64,000 nt of DNA from Pseudomonas sp. UBA4617. Its GTDB lineage: Bacteria > Pseudomonadota > Gammaproteobacteria > Pseudomonadales > Pseudomonadaceae. A program made the translations under genes and the position numbers. Shown here one piece after another: positions 26,696 through 35,227 of the stretch. The DNA lies in assembly GCF_002386445.1 (NCBI RefSeq), contig NZ_DGIR01000027.1, positions 62,001 to 126,000 on the forward strand, given 5' to 3'. Every line of letters starts with the position of its first letter. Within the stretch, counting starts at the first letter, position 1. Under the pieces are notes generated by a model, which made no database searches, had not been told where the DNA came from, and was given only the letters and a program-made list of their open reading frames with translations.

Positions 26696-27142
26696 ATGAT
26701 CAACGCAAAGCTCCTGCAACTGATGGTCAACAACTCCAACGACGGCATCGTCGTCGCCGAACAGGAAGGCACCGACAGCATTCTCATCTATGCCAACCCC
26801 GCCTTCGAACGCCTGACCGGTTATCGCAACGAGGACATCCTGTACCAGGATTGCCGCTTTCTACAGGGCGATGACCACGATCAGGCGGCGCTGGAAAGCA
26901 TTCGCCAAGCGATCCGTGAGGGTCGCCCTTGCTGCCAGGTGCTACGCAACTATCGCAAGGACGGCAGCCTGTTCTGGAACGAGCTGTCCATCACACCGGT
27001 GCACAACGACGCCGATGAACTGACCTACTACATCGGCATCCAGCGCGATGTCACGGCGCAGGTGCACGCCGAACAGCGTGTGCGTGAGCTGGAGGCGGAA
27101 GTCGCGGAGTTGCGTCGGCAGCTCGCCGTAAAGAAATCCTGA
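26696..27142 (+). CDS. Short LOV blue-light photoreceptor (PpSB type)
   Basis: 148 residues: one PAS/LOV core plus short N- and C-terminal helices and no effector domain. The photoactive Cys is residue 53 in YQDCRFLQGDD, followed by NYRKDGSLFWNELSITPV, the FMN-binding Asn/Gln face. The C-terminal amphipathic helix (AEQRVRELEAEVAELRRQLA) is a dimerisation coil. The sequence closely resembles P. putida PpSB2-LOV as I remember it. It is divergent from the LitR gene across 147 bases, which contain no TGTACA box. Confidence 0.92.
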   Translation: MINAKLLQLMVNNSNDGIVVAEQEGTDSILIYANPAFERLTGYRNEDILYQDCRFLQGDDHDQAALESIRQAIREGRPCCQVLRNYRKDGSLFWNELSITPVHNDADELTYYIGIQRDVTAQVHAEQRVRELEAEVAELRRQLAVKKS

Positions 27143-27151
27143 GCAAATAAT

Positions 27152-27176
27152 TGTACAAGACCGTTGCGCTTGTACA
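27152..27176. promoter_or_regulatory. TGTACA pair with 13-base spacing
   Basis: TGTACA at 27152-27157 and 27171-27176, separated by 13 bases, just after the LOV stop. Each copy sits inside TTGTACAA. It resembles the LitR operator but is one base longer than the 12-base spacing of the two other sites. Confidence 0.45.
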
Positions 27177-27203
27177 ATTTTCGCCATAGGCTTCAGTCAT
27201 ACC

Positions 27204-27227
27204 TGTACAAGTTAGGTGATTTGTACA
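27204..27227. promoter_or_regulatory. LitR/PplR operator (TGTACA-N12-TGTACA)
   Basis: TGTACA at 27204-27209 and 27222-27227 with exactly 12 bases between. This is the consensus I recall for PplR1 (T[G/A]TACA-N12-TGTA[C/T]A). It is 19 bases upstream of the ATG at 27247. The 18-base period equals a -35/-10 distance, so the repeat probably overlaps the promoter of the six-gene lipid operon. Confidence 0.8.
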
Positions 27228-27246
27228 GTTTTAACTGGAGCTGCAC

Positions 27247-27669
27247 ATGTCCGTCTACCTTCAGCGGTTCGCCGAGCGGTTTGCCTGCCTTCAGCGCGAC
27301 AACCTGCACATTCTTGGCGAGTTATATGACGATTCGGTCACCTTTCGCGATCCCCTGCACCATATCGAGGGGCTCGATGCGTTGCGCGCCTATTTCGGCC
27401 AGTTGTATGCCAACGCGCGCGATGTCAGCTACAGCTTCGCCGGCTACGACGAGGTGCGACCAGGCCAGGGCTACCTGCGCTGGCACTTGCGCTTCTGCCA
27501 CCCGCGGCTGAACGGCGGCAAGCCCATCATTCTGCAAGGTTGCAGTTTCCTGCAGTGGCGCGAACGGGTGTTCAGCCACCAGGACTACTTCGACGCTGGC
27601 GCGCTGTTGTATGAACACGTTCCGGTCCTCGGCGGCGCAGTTCGCTGGCTCAAAGGGCGGCTGGCATGA
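27247..27669 (+). CDS. SnoaL/NTF2-like protein, first gene of light operon
   Basis: 140 residues with the NTF2 cone-fold pattern (LYDDSVTFRDPLHHIEGLDA, then YLRWHLRFCHPRL, and QDYFDAGALLYEHVP near the end). Such proteins are small ligand-binding enzymes or isomerases; no catalytic residues were assigned. A GGAG site is 6 bases before the ATG. The stop overlaps the next start (ATGA). Its place behind the LitR operator makes it light-inducible by inference. Confidence 0.75.
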   Translation: MSVYLQRFAERFACLQRDNLHILGELYDDSVTFRDPLHHIEGLDALRAYFGQLYANARDVSYSFAGYDEVRPGQGYLRWHLRFCHPRLNGGKPIILQGCSFLQWRERVFSHQDYFDAGALLYEHVPVLGGAVRWLKGRLA

Positions 27670-28418
27670 CCCGCTGCTGGTTGACCGGCGCAAGCAGCGG
27701 CATCGGCGCCGCGCTTGCCGAGCGACTGCTCGAACAGGGCCACCAGGTCGCCGTGGGCGGGCGCCATGCCGAGCGCCTGGCGCCGTTGGCGCAACGCTTC
27801 CCCGGCCAGGTACTGCTGGCCGTCGGCGATCTCGACGACCCGCACCAGGTCGAACAGATCGCCGCCCGGATCAGGCAGGCATGGGGCGGCCTCGACATCG
27901 CCATCCTCAATGCCGGCACGTGTGAATACCTGGAACCGGGGCACTTCGCCCCGACCCTGGTCGAGCGGGTGCTGCGCACCAACCTGCTGGCTACCAGCCA
28001 CTGCCTGGCGGCCGCCCTGCCCCTGCTACGCGCCGGCCGTCGCCCCCACCTGGTGGTGGTAGGCAGCTCGGTCACCTGGCTGGCCCTGCCTCGGGCCGGC
28101 GCCTACGGTGCATCCAAGGCGGCCTTGCGCTACCTGGTGGAATCCCTGCGCATCGATCTGCTCAATGAAGGCATCGACGTCACCCTGGTCAGCCCGGGGT
28201 TCGTCGATACGCCGCTGACCCGGCGCAACGATTTCCCGATGCCACAGATGTGGACTGCCTCCCGCGCAGCACGCTACATCATCAGCCGCTTGCCACGGCG
28301 GCCGCTGGAAATCAGTTTCCCGCGCGGCTTCATCCTGGTACTGCGGCTGCTCGGCAGCTTGCCGGCCCGCCTGCGCCTGGCCATCGGACAGCGCCTGGTA
28401 CGCAGGCAGGAAGGGTGA
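27666..28418 (+). CDS. Short-chain dehydrogenase/reductase
   Basis: 250 residues. The NAD(P) motif is TGASSGIG at residues 7-14, NAG is in AILNAGT, and the catalytic Ser and YxxxK are in VVGSSVTW and YGASK. The C-terminal part (FILVLRLLGSLPARLRLA) is hydrophobic and may attach to the membrane. It is coupled at both ends to its neighbours. A role in modifying a lipid is inferred from the operon only. Confidence 0.85.
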   Translation: MTRCWLTGASSGIGAALAERLLEQGHQVAVGGRHAERLAPLAQRFPGQVLLAVGDLDDPHQVEQIAARIRQAWGGLDIAILNAGTCEYLEPGHFAPTLVERVLRTNLLATSHCLAAALPLLRAGRRPHLVVVGSSVTWLALPRAGAYGASKAALRYLVESLRIDLLNEGIDVTLVSPGFVDTPLTRRNDFPMPQMWTASRAARYIISRLPRRPLEISFPRGFILVLRLLGSLPARLRLAIGQRLVRRQEG

Positions 28419-28423
28419 AAGCC

Positions 28424-29671
28424 ATGCGTATCGCGATCATTGGCAGCGGCATTTCCGGCCTGACCTGCGCCCACCTGCTGTCGCGCCGACATCAAGTGAC
28501 GGTGTTCGAGGCTGACAGCTGGATCGGCGGGCATACCCACACGGTCGATGTCAGCTGTGGCGGTAGAACCTATGCCATCGACACCGGTTTCATCGTCTTC
28601 AACGACTGGACATACCCGCACTTCATCCGCCTGCTCGAGCGCCTGGGCGTCGCCTCACAGCCGACCGAAATGAGCTTCTCGGTGCACGACCCGGCAAGCG
28701 GCCTGGCCTACAACGGGCACAGCCTGAACACCTTGTTCGCGCAACGCCGCAACCTTCTGTCGCTGGGTTTCTGGGGCATGCTGAGGGATATTCTGCGCTT
28801 CAACCGCGAAGCGCTGGCGGACCTCGACGGCCAGCGCCAGCAGGCAGCTACCACCCTTGGTGAGTACCTGCGCGCCGGGGGCTACGGCCAACGCTTCATC
28901 GACCACTACATCATCCCAATGGGCTCGGCGATCTGGTCGATGTCGCGCGCCGACATGCTCGCTTTTCCGCTGGCGTTTTTCGTGCGCTTCTGCCGCAACC
29001 ACGGCTTGTTGTCGGTCAACCAGCGCCCGCAGTGGCGGGTTATCCAGGGTGGCTCGCGCAGTTACGTGGAACCGCTGTGCAAACCGTTCGCCGACCAGCT
29101 ACGCCTGGAGTGCAAGGTCCACCGGGTGGTACGCGACGACGGCGGGGTCACCCTGCACAGTGCCGCCGGCACCGAGCGCTTCGACAGTGTCGTGTTCGCC
29201 TGCCACAGCGACCAGGCGCTGGCCTTGCTGGAGGCGCCCAGTATCCAGGAGCGCGAGGTGCTCACGGCTATCCGCTATGCCAGCAACGACGTGGTGCTGC
29301 ATACCGACACCCGCCTGCTGCCGCCGGTCAAGGCAGCCTGGGCCAGCTGGAACTATCGCCTGGGCGGGCCCGCCCAGGCGCCGGCGGCGCTGACCTACAA
29401 CATGAACATCCTGCAAGGCCTGCAGGCGCCGGAAACCTTCTGCGTCAGCCTCAACCAGACCGCGCTGATAGACCCCATGCAGATCCTTGCCCGCTTCCAG
29501 TATGCCCACCCGCAATACAGCCTGGCGGCGACCGCGGCTCAGGCACGCCACGCCGAGCTGCAGGGCCATCTGCACAGCTACTACTGTGGCGCCTACTGGG
29601 GCAACGGCTTCCATGAAGACGGCGTGGCAAGCGCCTTGAAAGTCGCCGAACGGTTCGGAGAAACACTGTGA
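28424..29671 (+). CDS. FAD-dependent oxidoreductase (amine-oxidase/desaturase-like)
   Basis: 415 residues. An N-terminal FAD Rossmann motif IAIIGSGISGLTCAHLLSRR is followed by FEADSWIGGHTHTV and IDTGFIVFNDWTYP, and the C-terminal part contains YTYNMNIL-like and YYCGAYWGNGFHEDG segments typical of the NAD(P)/FAD proteins that accompany DUF1365 and Cfa genes. In Rhodobacter, members of this gene set are implicated in furan-fatty-acid formation. An ATG at 28424 was used; a GTG at 28415 overlapping the SDR stop is also possible. The stop overlaps the next GTG start. Confidence 0.8.
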   Translation: MRIAIIGSGISGLTCAHLLSRRHQVTVFEADSWIGGHTHTVDVSCGGRTYAIDTGFIVFNDWTYPHFIRLLERLGVASQPTEMSFSVHDPASGLAYNGHSLNTLFAQRRNLLSLGFWGMLRDILRFNREALADLDGQRQQAATTLGEYLRAGGYGQRFIDHYIIPMGSAIWSMSRADMLAFPLAFFVRFCRNHGLLSVNQRPQWRVIQGGSRSYVEPLCKPFADQLRLECKVHRVVRDDGGVTLHSAAGTERFDSVVFACHSDQALALLEAPSIQEREVLTAIRYASNDVVLHTDTRLLPPVKAAWASWNYRLGGPAQAPAALTYNMNILQGLQAPETFCVSLNQTALIDPMQILARFQYAHPQYSLAATAAQARHAELQGHLHSYYCGAYWGNGFHEDGVASALKVAERFGETL

Positions 29672-30477
29672 ACAGCAGGCTTTGCCAAGGCTGGGTCAGT
29701 CATCGCCGGCTGCTGCCACGCGCGCATGCGTTTCGCTACCGCATCGGCATGTTCGACCTCGACCTCGACGACACCGCCAGGCTGCCGAAGCTATCTCCCT
29801 GGCTGGGGCGCTGGCGCCTTGCCCCGCTGTGCTGGCGCGAGACCGACTACCTGCCAGGCTTGACCCGCCAGGGGCTGAGCCTGGCCGATGCCGCCCGCCA
29901 CCTGGTCGGGCTGGCCACCGGGCAGGCGCCCAGCGGTCCGGTTCGCCTGCTGACCCAGCTGCGTTGCTGGGGGTTGTCGTTCAACCCGGTGAGCTTCTAC
30001 TTCTGTCACGATGCCGAGGCACACCTGGTGGCCATCCTGCTGGAAGTGCGCAACACGCCCTGGCGTGAACGCTTCCATTACGTGCTGCCGGTGCAGGCCG
30101 GCCTCGACCGGCCCTACCGCATGGCCAAGGCCTTCCATGTGTCACCGTTCATGCCGCTGGCCATGGACTACCGCCTGCGCTTTCACCTGGACGCCGAGCA
30201 TGTGCGCCTGCACATGGAAAACTGGCACGCCGGGCACAAGGTCTTCGAGGCCGACCTGGCGCTGCAACGGCAGGCGCTCGATAGCCGGTCGTTGCACCGC
30301 CACATCCTGGCGTTCCCGTGGATGAGCCTGCGCACCCTGTCGGCCATCTACTGGCAGGCATTGCGCCTGCTGTTCAAACGTACCCCTGTCCATGACCACG
30401 CTGCCAGCCAGGGCAACCTGGCCGTTGGCCAACCCTGTGAGGATCCTGAGCATGCACAATCCCAGCGTGAGCGTTAG
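29668..30477 (+). CDS. DUF1365 protein
   Basis: 269 residues beginning with a GTG (GTGA overlap with the FAD gene). DUF1365 features include a YRIGMFDLDLDD segment, the LRCWGLSFNPVSFYFCHD core, and KAFHVSPFMPLAMDYRLRF. The function is unknown, but the gene nearly always sits between an FAD oxidoreductase and a Cfa-like methyltransferase, which argues for a shared step on membrane fatty acids. Confidence 0.82.
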   Translation: MNSRLCQGWVSHRRLLPRAHAFRYRIGMFDLDLDDTARLPKLSPWLGRWRLAPLCWRETDYLPGLTRQGLSLADAARHLVGLATGQAPSGPVRLLTQLRCWGLSFNPVSFYFCHDAEAHLVAILLEVRNTPWRERFHYVLPVQAGLDRPYRMAKAFHVSPFMPLAMDYRLRFHLDAEHVRLHMENWHAGHKVFEADLALQRQALDSRSLHRHILAFPWMSLRTLSAIYWQALRLLFKRTPVHDHAASQGNLAVGQPCEDPEHAQSQRER

Positions 30478-31699
30478 CAAGTCCGCCGGAGTGGTCCCAT
30501 GGCTGGGCGGCCTGGTGCTTGCTCAGCTCGGCAAGCTGCGCCACGGCTACCTGCGAGTGAGCCACGGTGGCCAACAATGGTGCTTCGGCAGCGCCGACAG
30601 CCCCTTGCAGGCTGAACTGGAAATTGTCGACGACAAAGCCTGGCGCCTGATTGCCTGCAACGGCTCGATCGGTGCCGGCGAAGCGTACATTCACGGCTAC
30701 TGGCGCAGCCCTGACCTGGCCGCCGTGACGCGCCTGTTCGTGGCCAACCTCGAGGTCCTCGACGCCATGGAAAGCGGCCTTGCCCGCTTGGGGCGGCCGG
30801 CACTGCGGCTGCTGCATTGGCTGAACCGCAACAGCCGACGCGGCGCCAGGCGCAATATCCTGGCGCATTACGACCTGGGCAACGCCCTGTTCGAACAGCT
30901 GCTCGACCCGACCATGATGTACTCGGCAGCGATGTTCGAGCACGAGGGGCAAAGCCTCGAGCAGGCCCAGTTGAACAAACTGGAGCACATCTGCCGGAAA
31001 CTCCGCCTGCACCCCGGCGATCACTTGATCGAGATCGGTTGTGGCTGGGGTAGCCTGGCCATTCACGCCGCCACCCAGCATGGCTGCCGGGTGACTACCA
31101 CGACGCTGTCGGAAGCCCAATATGCGTATACCCGCCAGCGCGTGGAGGCGCTGGGCCTGGAGCAGCGCGTGACCGTGCTGCGCGAGGACTACCGCGACCT
31201 GCGCGGCACGTTCGACAAACTGGTGTCGATCGAAATGATCGAGGCCGTCGGCCACCGCTACCTGCCCGACTACTTCAACCAATGTGCCAGGCTGCTCAAG
31301 CCGGACGGCCTGATGCTGCTGCAGGCCATCACCATCCGTGATCAACGCTACCACCAGGCCCGCCGCTCGGTGGACTTCATCCAGCGGTACATCTTCCCCG
31401 GCGGGGCCTTGCCCTCGTTGACCGTGCTGCTGCAAAACGCCACCCGGCAAACACCGCTGAACCTGGTGCACCTGCAGGATTTCGGCCTGGACTACGCGCG
31501 CACACTGCGGCATTGGCACGACAACCTGCGCCAGGCGCGCAGTGCGCTGACGGCCTTGGGCTATGACGACGCGTTCCAGCGCCTCTGGGAGTTCTACCTG
31601 TGTTATTGCCAGGGCGGCTTCGAGGAGCGTGCGATCGGCGTAGCGCAGTTGTTGCTGGCCGCGCCCAAAGCCTTGCGTGCCCCACTGCCCGAGCGTTGA
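30452..31699 (+). CDS. Cfa/UfaM-like fatty-acyl methyltransferase
   Basis: About 415 residues. The SAM motif is LIEIGCGWGSLAIHAA; downstream are TTTTLSEAQYAYT, SIEMIEAVGHRY and RYIFPGGALPS, all typical of cyclopropane-fatty-acid synthases that methylate unsaturated phospholipid chains. P. putida has a light-inducible member called ufaM, linked to furan fatty acids; I cannot tell ufaM from ordinary cfa here. The ATG at 30452 has GAGG upstream and overlaps the DUF1365 end by 26 bases. An ATG at 30392 is also in frame. Confidence 0.85.
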   Translation: MHNPSVSVSKSAGVVPWLGGLVLAQLGKLRHGYLRVSHGGQQWCFGSADSPLQAELEIVDDKAWRLIACNGSIGAGEAYIHGYWRSPDLAAVTRLFVANLEVLDAMESGLARLGRPALRLLHWLNRNSRRGARRNILAHYDLGNALFEQLLDPTMMYSAAMFEHEGQSLEQAQLNKLEHICRKLRLHPGDHLIEIGCGWGSLAIHAATQHGCRVTTTTLSEAQYAYTRQRVEALGLEQRVTVLREDYRDLRGTFDKLVSIEMIEAVGHRYLPDYFNQCARLLKPDGLMLLQAITIRDQRYHQARRSVDFIQRYIFPGGALPSLTVLLQNATRQTPLNLVHLQDFGLDYARTLRHWHDNLRQARSALTALGYDDAFQRLWEFYLCYCQGGFEERAIGVAQLLLAAPKALRAPLPER

Positions 31700-31701
31700 G
31701 C

Positions 31702-32190
31702 ATGACCAAGCGTGGGCTGCTGGCCAACGCCGTGTGGCTGCAGGCGGGTTGGTGGCTATGTGTGTATGGGGCCCATCGGCCCTGGTTACTTGGCCTGGTG
31801 CCCATCGGCCTGGCCTGGCATTTCGCCTGCTGCCGGGACCGCCAGCGCGAGTTGCACGCAGTGTTGCGCTGCACCCTCGCCGGCTGTGTGCTCGACAGCC
31901 TGCTGGGTGTGCTGGGGGTGTTCCGCTTCGACAGTTGGCCGCTGCCGCTGTGGCTGGCCTTGCTCTGGAGTGTGCTGTGCTGCGGCCTGCGCCACAGCCT
32001 GGCTTGGCTGGCCCGGCGCAGCTGGCTTGCCGCCCTGTTCGGCGCGGCAGGTGGCCCGCTGGCCTATGTGGGCGGGGCCAGGCTGGCCCAGGTCGAGCTG
32101 CCGCTGGGTACGCTGGCGACCGCTACGCTGCTGGCGGCGGTCTGGACGCTGGCCCTGCCCTTGCTATTGCGCCTTGCCACGTGGCGCTGA
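31702..32190 (+). CDS. DUF2878 integral membrane protein
   Basis: 162 residues, mostly hydrophobic, with about five segments (VWLQAGWWLCVYGA, PWLLGLVPIGLAWHFACC, LAGCVLDSLLGVLGV and others). It matches the DUF2878 family usually found with DUF1365/Cfa genes. It starts 2 bases after the Cfa-like gene. Its last 27 bases overlap, tail to tail, the end of the DUF2256 gene on the other strand. Confidence 0.75.
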   Translation: MTKRGLLANAVWLQAGWWLCVYGAHRPWLLGLVPIGLAWHFACCRDRQRELHAVLRCTLAGCVLDSLLGVLGVFRFDSWPLPLWLALLWSVLCCGLRHSLAWLARRSWLAALFGAAGGPLAYVGGARLAQVELPLGTLATATLLAAVWTLALPLLLRLATWR

Positions 32191-32310
32191 GCGCCGGCAG
32201 CGCTGCGAACAGTAGAGCACCTGCTCCCAGCAACGCGCCCAGCGTTTGCGCCAACTGAATGGCCGGTTGCACACCACGCACAGCTTGCTTGGCAGGTGCT
32301 CTTTCTTCAC
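32164..32310 (-). CDS. DUF2256 small zinc-finger-like protein
   Basis: 48 residues from a GTG start at 32310, which overlaps the photolyase stop (GTGA). The sequence is basic, with a Cys pattern C-V-V-C then YCSQRC, the DUF2256 signature, and it may bind a metal. Genes of this kind often lie beside Fe-S photolyases. Too short for many gene callers. Confidence 0.75.
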   Translation of the reverse strand: MKKEHLPSKLCVVCNRPFSWRKRWARCWEQVLYCSQRCRRSAPRGKAQ

Positions 32311-33848
32311 AGCGACGCCCCTGCATCGAGCTGCGCCAGCAACTGCTCGCCACGCGCCCACACCGCTTCCCGTCGCGCCGTCGGCATACCGTCCAGGCTG
32401 CGATACACCAGCTGCAGCCGCGGGTTGCCGGCCAATTGCCGGCGATGGCGGATCAGGAAGTGCCAGTACAGCGCGTTGAACGGGCATGCCTGCGCTTCGC
32501 TCACCTGCCTGATGTTGTAGGCGCAAGCCTTGCAATGATCGGACATGCGCTGGATATAGCGGCCACTGGCGCAGTACGGTTTGGAGCCGAGAAAACCACC
32601 GTCGGCGTGCATGACCATGCCGAGGGTATTGGGCAGTTCCACCCAGTCGAACGCATCCAGGTACACCGCCAGGTACCATTCGCAGATGGCTGCGGGCAGT
32701 ATCCCGGCGAGCAAGGCGAAGTTGCCGGTCACCATCAGCCGCTGGATATGGTGGGCATATCCCAGGCGCAGCGTCTGGCCGATGGCTTGCGCCATGCAGC
32801 GCATGCGCGTGCGCCCGGTCCAGTAGAACTCCGGCAGCGCACGCTGGTTGCCCAGGTGGTTGAGCGCGGCGTATTCGGGCATGCGCAGCCAGTAGATACC
32901 GTGGACGTATTCGCGCCAGCCGATCAGCTGGCGGATGAACCCTTCGGCGGCATTGAGTGGCACTCGCCCGTCACGCCAGGCGTGCTCGACATCCTGGCAC
33001 AGGCGGCGCACGTCCAGCAGGCCGATGTTCAGGGCGGCGCTGATGCGCGCATGAAACAGGTACGGTTCGTCTTCGGCCATGGCGTCCTGATAGTCACCGA
33101 ACGCTGCCAGGCCAAAGTCCAGGAAGTGCTGCCACAGCTGTTCGGCCTGAGCGTGGGTAACGGGGTAGGAAAAGCCTTCGAGCGCACCGTAGTGGCCAGT
33201 GAAGCGCCGGCTTGCCAGGCTGATCACCGCCGCCGTGATGTCATCCACGGCGAACTGCAGTGCAAAGGGCCCCCGCAGCCCACGTGGCAGGGTCTTGCGG
33301 TTGTCGCTGTCGAAGTTCCAGGCACCGCCGGCAGGGCCGCCATCGGCTTCCAGCAACAGCCCGCAGCGTTTGCGCATGCCACGGTAGAAATGCTCCATGC
33401 GCAGCTGCTTGCGCCCCTGCGCCCAGCGCGCGAAAGCACCCCGCGAGCACAGGAAACGCGTGTCCGGGTGCCATACCAGCGGCAGCCCGGCCTCGCGCAA
33501 GGCGTGTTCCAGCCGCCACTCGCCACATTCGGTCAAGTGGATCTCGGCGCAGCCCAGCGCCTGCTGCCAGCGGCGCAGCTCACCGGCGATACTGCCGCTA
33601 TTGCCAGGTGCCTCAAGTTCGACGTAGCGCACCTGCCAACCGCGCTCGCGCAGGGCCTGGGCAAAGTGGCGCATGGCACTGAAGATCAGCACGATCTTCT
33701 GCCGATGGTGCGGCACATAGGTAGCCTCGTCATGCACCTCGGCCATCAGCAGCGTGTCGCGGGCCGGGTCCAGCGCTGCCAGGCTGGCCAGGTCGAACGA
33801 TAGCTGGTCGCCCAGTACCAGGCCCAGGCGTGGCGGGCGCGCTACCAT
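32307..33848 (-). CDS. Fe-S bacterial photolyase/cryptochrome (PhrB/CryB group)
   Basis: 513 residues. The N-terminal alpha/beta domain (LGLVLGDQLSFDLASL) binds the antenna; the C-terminal helical domain binds FAD. The Fe-S ligands of this subgroup are visible as AAICEWY, DHCKACAYN and QACPFNALYWHF (4 Cys). TGRTRMRCM and WREYVHGIYWLRMP are conserved. Members repair (6-4) photoproducts or act as light sensors (cryB). The ATG at 33848 overlaps the preceding stop by 7 bases. Confidence 0.9.
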   Translation of the reverse strand: MVARPPRLGLVLGDQLSFDLASLAALDPARDTLLMAEVHDEATYVPHHRQKIVLIFSAMRHFAQALRERGWQVRYVELEAPGNSGSIAGELRRWQQALGCAEIHLTECGEWRLEHALREAGLPLVWHPDTRFLCSRGAFARWAQGRKQLRMEHFYRGMRKRCGLLLEADGGPAGGAWNFDSDNRKTLPRGLRGPFALQFAVDDITAAVISLASRRFTGHYGALEGFSYPVTHAQAEQLWQHFLDFGLAAFGDYQDAMAEDEPYLFHARISAALNIGLLDVRRLCQDVEHAWRDGRVPLNAAEGFIRQLIGWREYVHGIYWLRMPEYAALNHLGNQRALPEFYWTGRTRMRCMAQAIGQTLRLGYAHHIQRLMVTGNFALLAGILPAAICEWYLAVYLDAFDWVELPNTLGMVMHADGGFLGSKPYCASGRYIQRMSDHCKACAYNIRQVSEAQACPFNALYWHFLIRHRRQLAGNPRLQLVYRSLDGMPTARREAVWARGEQLLAQLDAGASL

Positions 33849-34147
33849 TGCGTCCCCAGTGACACGGGCACCCGCAGCGGCGCGATGGGGCCGTCGCGCT
33901 GGCCGCACATTTCGTCATGCACCACTTGCTGCACCAGCATGCAGGGCAACGCCGGCCACCCGGCAAGCAGCTCGCGCACCTCGGTTGTCGAGCGCAGGCG
34001 CGTGGCCTGCCCGTGCTCATCGCTAAGGGTCACCGGGCCGGCGTCGGTCATGGCCCGCAGCACGTAGAAACCGCCCTCCAGCGACAGCAGTTCGAGTTCG
34101 TTGACGGCGCCGGCGGCGGCCAGCTCGGTAAGACGTTGCAGGTTCAT
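33842..34147 (-). CDS. Small conserved protein, DUF6482-like
   Basis: 101 residues, start MNLQRLTELAAAGAVNELEL, followed by EGGFYVLRAM and a central TRLRSTTEVRELLAG, then VVHDEMCGQ. It is probably a soluble two-layer fold. I believe it belongs to DUF6482, assigned from memory. It is coupled to the lipoprotein upstream (ATGA at 34144-34147) and to the photolyase downstream. Confidence 0.6.
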   Translation of the reverse strand: MNLQRLTELAAAGAVNELELLSLEGGFYVLRAMTDAGPVTLSDEHGQATRLRSTTEVRELLAGWPALPCMLVQQVVHDEMCGQRDGPIAPLRVPVSLGTQW

Positions 34148-34680
34148 GGTGTGACCTCCGGCATGCGGCGAAAGAACAAGGTAACCTGGCCAATTTCCAC
34201 GCCCAGCTTGCTCATGCTCGAGCGGTTGATCAGCGTGTCTTCATCCATCAGGTACATCCAGTCGTCCAGTTCCACTTCCCAGTGCTTGCCGTCAACCGGC
34301 AGGTCCAGGCGGTAGCGCCAGCGCAAGGCGTTACCCGCCAGCTGCCCGCGAGCCTCGCCGATCACATCGCCCGCCGTGCCCTTCCACTGGCCGCGGCCGT
34401 CCGGCACCAAGGTCCAGGTGCGCTGCTGTCGGGTGCCATCGCTGTAGGTGAAGTGCTCGTCGAGGATCAGCCGCTCACCGTCGCGTCGGCTGTCGATGCG
34501 CACATGAAAGCGCTTCACCACCTCGCCGGAACGCTTCTGGAACATGCCCCAGGCTTGTACCGGCTGCGAGAAGAAGGCCACCAGGTCGAGGGCTGGCGTT
34601 TCCCGGGCGTAGTGGTCCACGTCGACATTGCCGCAGCTGGTCAGAAGCAGGCAGGCGGTCATCAGCAGCACCTTGTACAT
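34144..34680 (-). CDS. DUF3833 lipoprotein
   Basis: 178 residues with a lipobox: MYKVLLMTACLLLTSCG, Cys at about residue 16, so exported and lipid-anchored. The mature part is a lipocalin-like barrel (FHVRIDSRRDGERLILDEHF, WKGTAGDVIGEARGQ). DUF3833 members accompany light- or singlet-oxygen-responsive lipid genes. The ATG at 34680 was chosen, with a G-rich site immediately upstream; an ATG four codons earlier is possible. Confidence 0.8.
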   Translation of the reverse strand: MYKVLLMTACLLLTSCGNVDVDHYARETPALDLVAFFSQPVQAWGMFQKRSGEVVKRFHVRIDSRRDGERLILDEHFTYSDGTRQQRTWTLVPDGRGQWKGTAGDVIGEARGQLAGNALRWRYRLDLPVDGKHWEVELDDWMYLMDEDTLINRSSMSKLGVEIGQVTLFFRRMPEVTP

Positions 34681-34694
34681 GTTCACCCCCATGA

Positions 34695-35210
34695 TTAACG
34701 GCCCAGCAGGCGGCCGCGCAATTGCTGGTCCCTGGCACCCTCGCCCAACCAGATGGCGAAAAATGCCTTGGCGAAGGCGATATCGCTGATTTCGCGGCGC
34801 AACTGGTCATCCACGTAGAAGCGGCACCCCACGCCCGGCAGATACACACCGGTGATCCGTTGGCCTGGACTCACATCGACAAAGGCCGCTTCCATCAGGC
34901 CGCGCCAGGCCGCCAGTTGTTGCGGCGCGGCGCCCAGCCTGCGCATTTCCTTCAGGCTGGCCTGCACGAGGGTGTCGCGGGACAGTTCCACGTGGTAGCG
35001 CAGTTCGAGCGCGAACGGTTGCTGCCAACCCTGTACAGGCCCGCCGGACCAGAGCCGGGCCGTGTACAGGCGCAGCCCGAACCAGGTGAATTCGCCGCTG
35101 CCGGACAGCTGCGCAGCGGGAATTGCCGACCGCCAGTCGGCGGGGGCCGGCCCGGCGAGCAGGAGCAACAGGGCCAGCCCTGCCCAGCGCGCTACAGTGG
35201 ATGTCGCCAT
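34695..35210 (-). CDS. Chalcone-isomerase-like periplasmic protein
   Basis: 171 residues with a signal peptide (VARWAGLALLLLLAGPAPAD). The core FTWFGLRLYTARLW, LSRDTLVQASLKEMRRLG and GVYLPGVGCRFYVDDQ match the bacterial chalcone-isomerase-like fold, which binds fatty-acid-type ligands. It is the first gene of the minus-strand light operon. The ATG at 35210 is 17 bases after the operator at 35228-35251; an earlier ATG at 35234 would lie inside the operator. Confidence 0.75.
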   Translation of the reverse strand: MATSTVARWAGLALLLLLAGPAPADWRSAIPAAQLSGSGEFTWFGLRLYTARLWSGGPVQGWQQPFALELRYHVELSRDTLVQASLKEMRRLGAAPQQLAAWRGLMEAAFVDVSPGQRITGVYLPGVGCRFYVDDQLRREISDIAFAKAFFAIWLGEGARDQQLRGRLLGR

Positions 35211-35227
35211 CGCCTCGACTCGAATAC

